Below, in pieces: positions 25,685 through 35,272 of a DNA stretch of 64,000 bases. The stretch is from Rhizobium sp. Q54 (GTDB lineage: Bacteria; Pseudomonadota; Alphaproteobacteria; Rhizobiales; Xanthobacteraceae). The notes below the pieces were generated by a model. That model did no database searches, was not told where the DNA came from, and saw only the letters and a list, made by a program, of their open reading frames with translations. The DNA lies in contig CAMAUC010000007.1 of the NCBI GenBank assembly GCA_945861265.1, positions 25,182-89,181 on the forward strand. The letters are read 5' to 3'. Numbering within the stretch: position 1 is the stretch's first letter; every line of letters starts with the position of its first letter. A program made the position numbers and the translations under genes.

Positions 25685-26764
25685 ATGAAAAAACTGATGA
25701 TGACCGCCGCGGCCGCCGCCGTGGCTATTGTGGCGACCGGCTTTAGCGCCACAGCCGCTGAAAAGCTGAAAGTCGGCTTTATCTATCTCGGCCCGGTCGG
25801 CGATCTCGGCTGGACCTACATGCACGAGGTCGGCCGCCAGGCGCTGGTCAAGGAACTGGGCGACAAAATCGAGACAACCTATCTCGAGAATGTCAGCGAA
25901 GGTCCGGATAGCGAGCGCTCGATTGAGCAGCTCGCGCGCACCGGCCACCAGCTGATCTTCACGACTTCGTTCGGCTACATGGACCCGACGCTCAAGGTCG
26001 CCAAGAAATATCCGAAGATCAAGTTCGAGCACGCCACCGGGTTCAAGAGCGCGCCGAACATGGGCACCTATTCGGGCCGCTTCTACGAAGGCCGCTATAT
26101 CCAGGGCGTGATCGCCGGCAAAATGTCGAAGAAAGGCGTGCTCGGCTACATCGCCTCGTTCCCGATTCCGGAAGTCATCTCCGGCATCAATGCGACGATC
26201 CTCGGCGCGCAGACGGTCAATCCTGACATCAAATTGAAAGTCATCTGGGTCAACACCTGGTTCGACCCGGGCAAGGAAGCCGACGCCGCCAAGGCGCTGG
26301 CCGACCAGGGCGCCGACGTGATCATGCAGCACACCGACTCGCCGGCGGCGATGCAGGTTGCCGCGCAGCGCGGCATCTACGCCTTCGGCCAGGACTCGGA
26401 CATGATCAAGTTCGGTCCGAAGACCCAGCTCACCGCGATCGTCAACAACTGGGGCCCGTATTATATCCGCGCCACCAAGGCCGCGCTCGACGGCTCGTGG
26501 AAGGCCGGCGACACCTGGGACGGTCTGAAAGAGAAGATGGTGCTGATGGCGCCCTACACCAACATGCCCGACGACGTGAAAGCGCTGGCGCAGAAGACCG
26601 AAGCTGCGATCGTTGGCGGCACGCTGCATCCGTTCAAATGTCCGGTGCTCGGACAGGACGGCAAGGCCGTGGAATGCAAAGGCGGGGCGAACCTCGATCC
26701 GGGCCAGATCCTCGGCATGAACTTCTACGTCAAGGGCGTCGACGACAAGATCCCGGGGAAGTAA
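25685..26764 (+). CDS. BMP-family periplasmic substrate-binding protein
   Basis: This 359-residue protein has a Sec signal peptide (residues 1-24, ending ATAA). The mature protein has the BMP/PnrA fold: KLKVGFIYLGPVGDLGWTYMHEVG (split motif with GD-x-GW), ERSIEQLARTGHQLIF and the GYIASFPIPEV block. BMP proteins bind purine nucleosides or bases for an ABC importer. Its neighbours (urate oxidase, 8-oxoguanine-deaminase-like and xanthine dehydrogenase genes) argue for a purine base or nucleoside ligand. The family also includes some thiamin- and autoinducer-like binders, so the ligand is inferred. Confidence 0.88.
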   Translation: MKKLMMTAAAAAVAIVATGFSATAAEKLKVGFIYLGPVGDLGWTYMHEVGRQALVKELGDKIETTYLENVSEGPDSERSIEQLARTGHQLIFTTSFGYMDPTLKVAKKYPKIKFEHATGFKSAPNMGTYSGRFYEGRYIQGVIAGKMSKKGVLGYIASFPIPEVISGINATILGAQTVNPDIKLKVIWVNTWFDPGKEADAAKALADQGADVIMQHTDSPAAMQVAAQRGIYAFGQDSDMIKFGPKTQLTAIVNNWGPYYIRATKAALDGSWKAGDTWDGLKEKMVLMAPYTNMPDDVKALAQKTEAAIVGGTLHPFKCPVLGQDGKAVECKGGANLDPGQILGMNFYVKGVDDKIPGK

Positions 26765-26772
26765 TGGGAAAT

Positions 26773-26803
26773 GCGCGGGGGGCTGGCGACGCGCCTCCCG
26801 CGC
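26773..26803 (+). terminator. Hairpin after the BMP-binding protein gene
   Basis: GCGCGGG (26773-26779) pairs with CCCGCGC (26797-26803), with further G-C and wobble pairs inside. It sits between convergent stop codons. The following bases (TCCTTCT) are only moderately T-rich. Confidence 0.4.
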
Positions 26804-26818
26804 TCCTTCTCAATGCAC

Positions 26819-28156
26819 TTATGCTTGAAGTTTTCGCGCCGCTGCCTGATGGCGGCGCATGAGACCCGCGATATCGAGCCCGGGAATAGCGCCGTCTTGA
26901 ACCGTCCACTTGCCATTCACCATGACCCGGTCGGCGCGATGCGCGCCGCACAGCACCAAAGCCGCGAGCGGATCGCCGTGACCGGAAAACCGCAATTCGT
27001 CGAGCTTGAACAGCGCCAGGTCGGCGCGCTTGCCGACGGCCATTTCGCCCAGCTCAGGACGGCCGACGCAAGCAGCGGACCCCTTGGTCGCCCAGCGCAA
27101 AGCGTCCTTGTGACTGACCTTGAGCACGCCATAGCGTCCGCGTTGCAACAGAAATGCCGCGCGCACTTCCTGCATCAGATTGGATTCATCGTTCGAGGCC
27201 GAGCCATCGACGCCAAGACCGATCGACACGCCGGCGGCTTCGAGATCGCACACCGGGCAAGCGCCGGAGCCGAGCGTCTGATTGCTGCAGGCACAATGCG
27301 AAATGCTGACGCCGCCTTTGGCGAGCCGCGGCATTTCATCGGCGCTGAAATGCACGCCGTGCGCCAGCCAGGTGCGGCTGTTGAGCCAGCCGCAGTCTTC
27401 CAGATAATCGAGCGGCCGCACGCCATAAAGCTGCTCGCAGAATTTGTTTTCGTCCTCGGTCTCGGCCAGATGCGTGTGCAGGCGGACATCGAGCTTGGCG
27501 GCAAGCGCCGCGGTGGATTTCATCAGCGACGTCGTCACGGAAAACGGCGAACACGGCGCCAGCGCGATCTGCGTCATCGCCGCATCGCCGCGCTCGTGAT
27601 AGCGGTCGACCAGCCTTTGACTGTCGGCGAGGATGGTATCCTCGTCTTGCACGACCGAATCCGGCGGCAGGCCGCCATCGCGTTCGGACAGGTTCATCGA
27701 GCCGCGCGTCAGCAAAGTACGGATGCCGAGACGTTTTGCCGCCGCGATCTCGATATCGATGCCGTCTTCAAGTCCTTTCGGAAAGACGTAATGATGGTCG
27801 GTGGTCGTGGTGCAGCCGGACAGCATCAGTTCGGCCATCGCCACCGTGACGGCGGCGTCGAGCGCGTCCGGCGTCATCCTGGCCCAGATCGGGTAGAGCG
27901 CCTTGAGCCAGGGAAACAGTTCGCGGTCGAGCGCGGCTGGCACGGCTCTTGTAAGCGTCTGATAGAAGTGATGATGGGTATTGATCAGGCCGGGAATGAC
28001 GACATGGTCGCGCGCCTCGAAGGGCGCGGCGGCGATCGCAGGCGCTTTGCCCTTCGGCACAAGCTCGACAATCGCGCCATCGGCGACCACAATGCCGCGC
28101 TCGGCGCCGTCGGCCAGAATGGCCATCGGGTCCTTGATCCAGATCGATTCAGTCAT
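26819..28156 (-). CDS. 8-Oxoguanine deaminase-like amidohydrolase
   Basis: This 445-residue metal-dependent amidohydrolase belongs to the ATZ/TRZ-like group. Metal ligands are visible: HxH in NTHHHFYQT (61-63), a His in LHTHLAETEDEN, a His in LAHGVHFS and the Asp in GLGVDGSASND. The HFYQTLTRAVP stretch and the overall order match 8-oxoguanine deaminases, which convert 8-oxoguanine to urate. That product is exactly the substrate of PuuD upstream. Guanine or other purine-like deamination remains possible. I prefer the second ATG (28156), because AGAGG is six bases before it, over 28162. It is divergent from the xanthine dehydrogenase genes. Confidence 0.83.
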   Translation of the reverse strand: MTESIWIKDPMAILADGAERGIVVADGAIVELVPKGKAPAIAAAPFEARDHVVIPGLINTHHHFYQTLTRAVPAALDRELFPWLKALYPIWARMTPDALDAAVTVAMAELMLSGCTTTTDHHYVFPKGLEDGIDIEIAAAKRLGIRTLLTRGSMNLSERDGGLPPDSVVQDEDTILADSQRLVDRYHERGDAAMTQIALAPCSPFSVTTSLMKSTAALAAKLDVRLHTHLAETEDENKFCEQLYGVRPLDYLEDCGWLNSRTWLAHGVHFSADEMPRLAKGGVSISHCACSNQTLGSGACPVCDLEAAGVSIGLGVDGSASNDESNLMQEVRAAFLLQRGRYGVLKVSHKDALRWATKGSAACVGRPELGEMAVGKRADLALFKLDELRFSGHGDPLAALVLCGAHRADRVMVNGKWTVQDGAIPGLDIAGLMRRHQAAARKLQA

Positions 28157-28193
28157 CGTCATCCTCTTGCTCTCCGACAAGACTATAGTGCCT

Positions 28194-28209
28194 TGCAAGC
28201 ACAGGGCCA
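28194..28209 (-). promoter_or_regulatory. Candidate sigma-54 promoter of the 8-oxoguanine deaminase-like gene
   Basis: On the minus strand the sequence is TGGCCC-TGTGC-TTGCA: five of six -24 bases and all five -12 bases match, with GG and GC ten bases apart. Transcription would start near 28183, about 27 bases before the ATG. An 8-base palindrome CTTGCAAG (28192-28199) overlaps the -12 half, and ACTATAGT (28182-28189) lies next to it. Confidence 0.5.
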
Positions 28210-28218
28210 GAGCGCGTC

Positions 28219-29037
28219 ATGGATCTGAACACGATCAAACAGGTGATGCGGCCGAAGGCGCGCGGCGAGCTGACCGGCTGGCGCGAAGGCGACGCCTTTC
28301 TTGCCGGCGGCACCTGGCTGTTTTCCGAGCCGCAACCGAAGCTGACGCGACTCGTCGATTTATCGACATTGGGCTGGCAGCCGCTGACGGCCGGCGTGAA
28401 GGGTCTGGAAATCGCCGCCACCTGCACCGTCGCGCAACTGGATGCGCTGACGCCGCCGGTGGAATGGACCGCCGCGCCCTTGATCGGCCAGTGCTGCCGC
28501 GCCTTTCTGGCTTCGTTCAAGATCTGGAATACGGCCACCGTCGGCGGCAATATCTGCATGTCGCTGCCCGCGGGGCCGATGATTTCGTTGACTGCCGCGC
28601 TCGACGGCGAACTGTTGATCTGGACCTCGGACGGTAGCGAGCGGCGGGTTGCCGTCGCCGATTTCGTCAAAGGCCCGCTCGACAACGATCTGAAGCCGGG
28701 CGAAGTCGTGCGCAGCATTTTCCTGCCCGCCGCCGCGTTGACCGCGCGCACAGCGTTCCGGCAAGTGTCGCTCGCCAATCACGGCCGCTCCGGCGCGCTG
28801 GTGATCGGTACGCTCAGCGGCAACGGCGCCTTCGCGCTGACCATCACTGCCTCGACGCCGCGCCCGGTCAAACTTGAATTCGCCACCCTCCCCTCGCTTG
28901 AATTATTGCATGCGCGTATCGAAGCGTCGGTCGACGCCTGGTACGACGACATTCACGGTCTGCCGGCGTGGCGGCGGCACATGACACTACATTTCGCGCA
29001 AGAAATTCTCGGCGAACTCGGCGAGGGCGCGCGATGA
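28219..29037 (+). CDS. Xanthine dehydrogenase-family FAD-binding subunit
   Basis: This 272-residue protein is the medium (CoxM/XdhA-FAD) subunit of a molybdenum hydroxylase. The two FAD pyrophosphate loops are recognisable as FLAGGTWLF (29-37) and TVGGNICMSLPAGP (112-125). The CO_deh_flav_C-type domain follows. Its stop overlaps the next gene's ATG (ATGA at 29034-29037), giving an FAD plus iron-sulfur/molybdenum pair. Electrons would pass from molybdenum via the two [2Fe-2S] clusters to FAD. The divergent deaminase gene supports purine hydroxylation. Confidence 0.88.
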   Translation: MDLNTIKQVMRPKARGELTGWREGDAFLAGGTWLFSEPQPKLTRLVDLSTLGWQPLTAGVKGLEIAATCTVAQLDALTPPVEWTAAPLIGQCCRAFLASFKIWNTATVGGNICMSLPAGPMISLTAALDGELLIWTSDGSERRVAVADFVKGPLDNDLKPGEVVRSIFLPAAALTARTAFRQVSLANHGRSGALVIGTLSGNGAFALTITASTPRPVKLEFATLPSLELLHARIEASVDAWYDDIHGLPAWRRHMTLHFAQEILGELGEGAR

Positions 29038-31754
29038 CATACATCGTCAACGGCAAGCCCTTCGCTCAACAGCCCGCCGCCGGGCAATGCCTGCGCACGT
29101 TCCTGCGCGCGCTCGGTCATTTCGGCGTCAAGAAAGGTTGCGACGCCGGCGACTGCGGCGCCTGCACCGTCTATCTCGACGGCGAGCCGGTGCATTCATG
29201 CCTGATGCCGGCCTTCCGCGCCGAAGGCCGTGAGGTCACAACCATCGAGGGCCTCGCCAAAGGCAACGAACTGCATCCGATGCAACGCGCCTTCCTCGAC
29301 GCGCAAGGTTTCCAATGCGGCTTCTGCACCGCCGGCATGATCATGACCGCGGCGTCGCTCAACCAAGCGCAGCGCGCCGATCTGCCGCGCGCGCTCAAGG
29401 GCAATCTGTGCCGCTGCACCGGCTATCGCGCCATCGAGGATGCGATCACCGGCAAGCGCAACGCCGAGGATGGACACGCCGGCTGCGGCGTCGGCCATAA
29501 CGTACCGGCACCGGCAGGTCCGGATGTCGTCACCGGCAAAGCGCGCTTCACCCTCGACGTCGCGGTCGAGGGTTTGCAGCACATCAAACTGTTGCGTTCG
29601 CCACATGCACATGCGCGCATCCGGTCGATCGACAAAACGGAAGCGCTGAAAGTGCCAGGCGTCGTTGCGGTGCTGACACATGAGGACGCGCCGAAGGTCG
29701 GCTTTTCCACCGCGCGCCACGAAGTGCGCGAGATCGACGCCGACGACACCATGGTGCTCGATACGGTCGTGCGCTACATCGGCCAGCGCGTCGCCGCCGT
29801 GGTGGCCGATAGCGAGGCGGCGGCCGAGGAAGCCTGCCGCCGGCTGAAGGTCGATTACGACATTCTGCCCGCGGTGTTCGACCCCGAACAGGCGATGCAG
29901 CCCGGCGCGCCGCTCCTGCACGGTGACAAGGGACCGGAAGCGCGCATCTACGATGCTAAGCGCAATCTCATTCATGCGGTCAACAGCTCATTCGGCGACG
30001 TCGAATCGGGCTTTGCGAAGGCCGACGCTATCCATGAGGGCACCTATTTCGTGCCGCGCGTGCAGCACGCGCATCTCGAGACATTGTGCGCCATCGCCTG
30101 GCTCGACGCCGGCGGGCGGCTGAACATTCGCTCCAGCACGCAGGTGCCGTTCCTGACCCGGCAGGAGATCGCGCGTGTGTTCGGACTTGCCGAAGAAAAA
30201 GTGCGGGTGTTCTGCGAGCGCGTCGGCGGTGGTTTCGGTGCCAAACAGGAAATGATGGTCGAGGATATCGCCGCGCTGGCGGCGCTGAAAACCGGCAGGC
30301 CGGTGAAGATCGAATTCACCCGCGAGGAGCAGTTCATCGCCGCGACGACGCGCCATCCGATGAAAGTGCATGTCAAGATCGGCGCAACGCGTGACGGCAC
30401 GCTCAACGCGATGCAGATGCACGTCGTGTCGAACACCGGCGCCTATGGCAATCATGGCGCGCCCGTTCTGGAACATGCCTGCTCGGAATCGATCAGCGTC
30501 TATCGCTGCCCGAACAAGAAAGTCGACGGCTACGCCGTCTACACCAACACGGTGCCGGCCGGCGCATTTCGCGGCTACGGTCTGCCGCAGACTTCGTTCG
30601 CGGTGGAATCGGCGATCGACGAAGTCGCCCGCGCCATCGGCATGGACGCGCTCGAATTCCGCCGCCGCAACGTGGTCAAGCGCGGCGAGCCGATGATCGG
30701 CGCGCATGTCTCGCCTGACGACGTGATCTACGGCAGCTATGGGCTAGACCAATGCCTCGATCTGGTTGAGGCGGCGATGCAAAGCGATTCACCGGGCGCC
30801 ACGCTGCCGCCGGATTGGCTGATCGGTCAGGGCACGGCGCTGACCATGATCGACACGGTGCCACCGGGCGGACACTACTCCGACACTTATATCTGGCTCG
30901 AGGCCGACGGCACTTATGCGATGACCATCGGCACCGCCGAATTCGGCAATGGCACCACGACCGTGCATCAGCAGATCGCCGCCACCGTACTCGGCGCGAC
31001 GCCGTCGCGGATCAGGCTAACGCAATCGGACACCGATTACGGCGGCCATGACACCGGCGCCTATGGCTCGACCGGCACTGTGATTGCTGGCCGGGCGACG
31101 CAGAAGGCGGCCGAGGCGCTACGTGACACGCTGCTCGACTTCGCCGCGAAGCACAGCGGAGCGGCGCGGACCGACTGCACGCTCACCGACGGCGCCATCG
31201 TCTGCGGCGGCAAACCGATCGCGCTCGCCGACTTGCGGGAAGCCGCGAATGTCGCCGGCGTGGTTCTGTCCGCGCACGGCACGACCAACGGCATTCCGCG
31301 CTCGGTCGCCTTCAACGTGCAGGGCTTCCGCGTGGCGGTGAACCGCGTCAGCGGCGAAATCAAGATATTGAAAAGCGTCCAAGCCGCCGACGCCGGCACC
31401 GTCATCAACCCGATGCAATGCCGAGCCCAGGTCGAAGGCGGCGTGGCGCAGGCACTGGGTGCTGCTCTGTTCGAGGAAATCGTCATCGACGAGAACGGCC
31501 GCGTCAGCAATCCGAGTTTCCGCCACTACCGCATTCCGGGATTTGCCGACATTCCGCGCACCGAGGTGCTGTTCGCCGAGACGTCCGACACGCTCGGTCC
31601 GTTCGGCGCCAAATCGATGAGCGAGAGCCCGTATAATCCGGTCGCCGCGGCACTCGGCAACGCCATCCGCGACGCCACCGGCGTGCGCTGCTATCGGCTG
31701 CCGTTCAAGCCGGACCGCGTTTACGCGGCTTTGACGGCCGCTATAACCGGCTAA
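29034..31754 (+). CDS. Xanthine dehydrogenase-type fusion: [2Fe-2S] domain plus molybdopterin subunit
   Basis: This 906-residue chain joins what are usually two subunits. Residues 1-150 carry the plant-type cluster (Cys36, 41, 44, 56) and the CO-dehydrogenase-type cluster (Cys95, 98, 126, 128 in QCGFC and LCRCTG). After a short linker the rest is the molybdopterin subunit, with [34 protein letters not shown] and a C-terminal [10 protein letters not shown], where the catalytic Glu is expected. ATG 29034 overlaps the FAD-subunit stop. Context with PuuD and the deaminase suggests hypoxanthine/xanthine to urate; nicotinate-type substrates are an alternative. Confidence 0.88.
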   Translation: MTYIVNGKPFAQQPAAGQCLRTFLRALGHFGVKKGCDAGDCGACTVYLDGEPVHSCLMPAFRAEGREVTTIEGLAKGNELHPMQRAFLDAQGFQCGFCTAGMIMTAASLNQAQRADLPRALKGNLCRCTGYRAIEDAITGKRNAEDGHAGCGVGHNVPAPAGPDVVTGKARFTLDVAVEGLQHIKLLRSPHAHARIRSIDKTEALKVPGVVAVLTHEDAPKVGFSTARHEVREIDADDTMVLDTVVRYIGQRVAAVVADSEAAAEEACRRLKVDYDILPAVFDPEQAMQPGAPLLHGDKGPEARIYDAKRNLIHAVNSSFGDVESGFAKADAIHEGTYFVPRVQHAHLETLCAIAWLDAGGRLNIRSSTQVPFLTRQEIARVFGLAEEKVRVFCERVGGGFGAKQEMMVEDIAALAALKTGRPVKIEFTREEQFIAATTRHPMKVHVKIGATRDGTLNAMQMHVVSNTGAYGNHGAPVLEHACSESISVYRCPNKKVDGYAVYTNTVPAGAFRGYGLPQTSFAVESAIDEVARAIGMDALEFRRRNVVKRGEPMIGAHVSPDDVIYGSYGLDQCLDLVEAAMQSDSPGATLPPDWLIGQGTALTMIDTVPPGGHYSDTYIWLEADGTYAMTIGTAEFGNGTTTVHQQIAATVLGATPSRIRLTQSDTDYGGHDTGAYGSTGTVIAGRATQKAAEALRDTLLDFAAKHSGAARTDCTLTDGAIVCGGKPIALADLREAANVAGVVLSAHGTTNGIPRSVAFNVQGFRVAVNRVSGEIKILKSVQAADAGTVINPMQCRAQVEGGVAQALGAALFEEIVIDENGRVSNPSFRHYRIPGFADIPRTEVLFAETSDTLGPFGAKSMSESPYNPVAAALGNAIRDATGVRCYRLPFKPDRVYAALTAAITG

Positions 31755-31914
31755 CCAAACAGGCAGGAACGGCTGGCTAATCACGATTTTGCGCGGCTAA
31801 ATGGCTGCGCGGCCCGGAACTTGCATGATTATTGGGCAGCGATTTGGCGGTAACGGCGGTACACTCGCAGCCGGTCAATCGAGCGCTGCCACGGTCAACA
31901 GAGTAATGTAACCA

Positions 31915-34900
31915 ATGTCGATCCTCGCCGGCCTGCACCACGTCACCCGCTATATCTATGACAAGCCGATCGCCCTCGGGCCGCAGATCGTGCGACTGCG
32001 GCCGGCGCCGCATGGCCGTACGCGAATTCCGAGCTATTCGCTCAAGGTGAAGCCCGAACAGCATTTCGTGAACTGGCAGCAGGACCCGCACGGCAACTGG
32101 CTGGCGCGTTTCGTCTTCCCGGAAAAGACCAGCGAATTTTCGGTGACGGTCGATTTCCTCGCCGATCTCGAAGTCGTCAATCCGTTCGACTTTTTCGTTG
32201 AACCGTTTGCCGAACAGTGGCCGTTCGAGATGCCGGCCGACATCAAGGAAGATTTGCTGGCCTATGTCGATCCGGAACCGGCAGGTCCCCTGCTGCGGAC
32301 GCTGATCGATTCGATTTCGCGCGAGAAGCGCAACACCGTCGACTTCCTGGTCGAGCTCAACCAGCGCATCCAGTCGATCGTCAAATATATCGTGCGTCTC
32401 GAACCGGGCGTGCAGACGCCGGAGGAGACGCTCGTCTCCGGCTACGGTTCATGCCGCGACTCGGCCTGGCTGCTGACGCAGCTGTTGCGCCATATCGGTC
32501 TGCCGGCGCGTTTCGTCTCCGGCTATCTCATTCAGCTGAAGCCGGACATCAAATCGCTCGACGGCCCGAGCGGCACCGATCACGACTTCACCGATCTGCA
32601 CGCCTGGACCGAAGTCTATCTGCCCGGCGCCGGCTGGATCGGTTTCGATCCGACGTCGGGCCTGTTGTGCGGCGAAGGTCATCTGCCGGTGGCGGCGACG
32701 CCGCATTACCGTTCCGCCGCGCCGATCACCGGCATGGTCGAACCGAGCGGCGTCGATTTCGAATTCGAAATGAAGATCGAGCGCATCGCCGAACGGCCGC
32801 GCGTCACCGCGCCGTTTTCGGACGACGCCTGGGCCGCGCTCGACGCGCTCGGCGAGAAGGTCGATGCCGATCTCATCGCCGGCGACGTGCGCCTGACCAT
32901 GGGCGGCGAGCCGACCTTCGTGTCGATCGACGATTATCAATCGGCGGAATGGAACACCTCGGCGCTCGGACCGCAGAAACTCATCCGCGCCAACGATCTG
33001 ATCAAGCGCCTACACGATCGCTTCGCGCCCGGCGCGCTGGTGCATTACGGCCAGGGCAAATGGTATCCCGGCGAGGAACTGCCGCGCTGGGCCTACTCAT
33101 TATACTGGCGGCGCGACGGTCAGCCGGTCTGGCAGAATCTCGAATTGATCGCGCGCGGCCGAACCACGCCGGAGCCGACCTCGCTCGACGCGCAGAACTT
33201 CGCTGAAGGCGTCGCCGCGCGGCTCGGGCTGAAAGGCGAATTCGTGCAGCCGCTTTATGAAGACCCGGCCGACCGTCTGCTCAAGGAAGGCGCGCTGCCG
33301 CCGAATATCGATCCGGGCAATCCGAAGCTCGACGATGCTGCCGAGCGCGGCCGCATCCTGCGTACCTTCGAGCGTCACCTCACCCATCCGACCGGCTTCG
33401 TCTTGCCGGTGCAGCACTGGAACGCTTCGGCGAAAGCCGGCTGGCTCAGCGAGCTGTGGCAGACGCGGCGCGGCCGGCTGTTCCTGATCGCCGGCGATTC
33501 GCCGGCCGGCTTCCGCCTGCCCTTGAGCCAACTGCCCTATTTCGTCGCCGCCGATTATCCGCACCTGGTGCCGGGCGATCCGATGGACGAGCATCCGCCA
33601 TTGCCGGCGGCCGCCATGGTCGCAGCCCCGCCGCGCGCCGACAAACAGCCCGCCGCCGAAACTCTGGTCGCGCAGGCTGGTCCGCGCACGCTGGCAGGGT
33701 TACAGGCCTCCGGCATTCCGGTGCGCACCGCGCTGACTTTGGAAGTGCGCGACGGCCGTCTGTGCATCTTCATGCCGCCGACCGAGCGGCTGGAGGATTA
33801 CCTCGAACTGCTGGCGGCGGTCGAAGCGACCGCGGCGGCGATGAAGCTGCCGGTCCATATCGAAGGCTATACGCCGCCGGTCGATCCGCGTATCGACGTC
33901 ATCCGCGTCACGCCCGATCCCGGCGTCATCGAAGTCAATGTGCAACCGGCCTCGAGCTGGCGCGAAGCGGTCACCATCACGCGCGGCCTCTACGAAGACG
34001 CGCATCACTCGCGGCTCGGCACCGACAAATTCATGATTGACGGCCGTCACACCGGCACCGGCGGCGGCAATCACGTCGTGCTCGGCGGCCGCAATGCCGC
34101 CGACAGTCCGTTCCTGCGCCGGCCCGATCTGCTCAAGAGCCTGCTGATCTATTGGCAGCGCCATCCGTCATTGTCCTACCTGTTCTCCGGCCTGTTCATC
34201 GGTCCGACCAGCCAGGCGCCGCGCATGGATGAAGCGCGCACCGACATGTTGTACGAACTCGAAATCGCCTTCGCAAAAGTGCCGGCGCCGGATAAAGGCG
34301 AAGCACCGCCGCCGTGGCTGGTCGATCGTCTGTTCCGCAACATTCTGGTCGATGTCACCGGCAATACGCACCGCACTGAAATCTCCATCGACAAATTGTT
34401 CTCGCCGGACAGCGCCACCGGGCGCCTCGGCCTCGTCGAGTTCCGCGCTTTTGAAATGCCGCCCGATGCGCGCATGTCGCTGGCGCAGCAATTGCTGTTG
34501 CGCGCGCTGGTCGCCAAATTCTGGCGCGCACCGCTCCACGGCCCGCTGGTGCGCTGGCAGACCGCGCTGCATGACAAATTCATGCTCGAGCATTTCGTCT
34601 GGGAAGATTTCCAGGACGTGCTGCGCGATCTCAAAAGCTCAGGCTACGACTTCGACCCGGTCTGGTTCGACGCGCAGCGCCAGTTCCGCTTCCCGCGCTA
34701 CGGCGCGGTCGAGCATGCCGGCGTCAAGATGGAAATCCGCCACGCGCTGGAGCCGTGGCATGTGCTCGGCGAGGAAAACACCGCCGGCGGCACCTCGCGC
34801 TTTGTCGACTCCTCGGTCGAGCGCTTGCAGATCAAGGTCGAGGGCTTCGTCGAAGGCCGTCACCGCGTCACCTGCAACGGCCGCACGCTGCCATTGCGTT

Positions 34901-35232
34901 CGACCGGGCGCTCCGGCGAATTCGTCGCCGGCGTCCGCTTCAAGGCGTGGAAGCTCGCCTCGGCGCTGCACCCGACGCTCGAAGTCGATGCGCCCCTCAC
35001 CTTCGATATCGTCGATACCTGGAGCCGGCGCTCGCTGGGCGGTTGCGTCTATCACGTCGCGCATCCTGGCGGCCGCAATTACGAGACATTCCCTGTGAAC
35101 TCCTACGAAGCGGAGGCCAGACGGCGGGCGCGCTTCGAGGATATCGGCCATACTCCCGGCCGCTTCGATCCGCCCGAATCGGCGCGCTCGCTCGAATATC
35201 CGACGACGCTCGACCTGCGGCGCGCGCCGTAA
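31915..35232 (+). CDS. Transglutaminase-family protein with DUF2126 domain
   Basis: This 1105-residue protein combines a transglutaminase N-terminal beta domain (1-100), a core with an intact triad, Cys180 (YGSCRDSAW), His229 (DLHAWTEVY) and Asp245 (GFDPTSG), and a long DUF2126 region (about 300-1105). DUF2126 shares features with glutamine-synthetase-like amidoligases in published family analyses, e.g. the GGEPTFVS block (about 329-336) and [13 protein letters not shown] (about 717-729). No signal peptide is visible. It heads a three-gene locus with an ATP-grasp/alpha-E protein and another transglutaminase. The predicted role is building or processing an unknown peptide or modifying proteins; no reaction is established here. 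Confidence 0.85.
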   Translation: MSILAGLHHVTRYIYDKPIALGPQIVRLRPAPHGRTRIPSYSLKVKPEQHFVNWQQDPHGNWLARFVFPEKTSEFSVTVDFLADLEVVNPFDFFVEPFAEQWPFEMPADIKEDLLAYVDPEPAGPLLRTLIDSISREKRNTVDFLVELNQRIQSIVKYIVRLEPGVQTPEETLVSGYGSCRDSAWLLTQLLRHIGLPARFVSGYLIQLKPDIKSLDGPSGTDHDFTDLHAWTEVYLPGAGWIGFDPTSGLLCGEGHLPVAATPHYRSAAPITGMVEPSGVDFEFEMKIERIAERPRVTAPFSDDAWAALDALGEKVDADLIAGDVRLTMGGEPTFVSIDDYQSAEWNTSALGPQKLIRANDLIKRLHDRFAPGALVHYGQGKWYPGEELPRWAYSLYWRRDGQPVWQNLELIARGRTTPEPTSLDAQNFAEGVAARLGLKGEFVQPLYEDPADRLLKEGALPPNIDPGNPKLDDAAERGRILRTFERHLTHPTGFVLPVQHWNASAKAGWLSELWQTRRGRLFLIAGDSPAGFRLPLSQLPYFVAADYPHLVPGDPMDEHPPLPAAAMVAAPPRADKQPAAETLVAQAGPRTLAGLQASGIPVRTALTLEVRDGRLCIFMPPTERLEDYLELLAAVEATAAAMKLPVHIEGYTPPVDPRIDVIRVTPDPGVIEVNVQPASSWREAVTITRGLYEDAHHSRLGTDKFMIDGRHTGTGGGNHVVLGGRNAADSPFLRRPDLLKSLLIYWQRHPSLSYLFSGLFIGPTSQAPRMDEARTDMLYELEIAFAKVPAPDKGEAPPPWLVDRLFRNILVDVTGNTHRTEISIDKLFSPDSATGRLGLVEFRAFEMPPDARMSLAQQLLLRALVAKFWRAPLHGPLVRWQTALHDKFMLEHFVWEDFQDVLRDLKSSGYDFDPVWFDAQRQFRFPRYGAVEHAGVKMEIRHALEPWHVLGEENTAGGTSRFVDSSVERLQIKVEGFVEGRHRVTCNGRTLPLRSTGRSGEFVAGVRFKAWKLASALHPTLEVDAPLTFDIVDTWSRRSLGGCVYHVAHPGGRNYETFPVNSYEAEARRRARFEDIGHTPGRFDPPESARSLEYPTTLDLRRAP

Positions 35233-35272
35233 CCGCCCTTCAACCGTATAGATCCCGGCAGCCGCACCGATA

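Noticed and set aside
31838..31860. Another GG-N10-GC element (GGGCAGCGATTTGGC region) before the DUF2126 gene
   Set aside because: Only the invariant dinucleotides match; both consensus halves are poor. It shows how often this spacing occurs by chance in such DNA.
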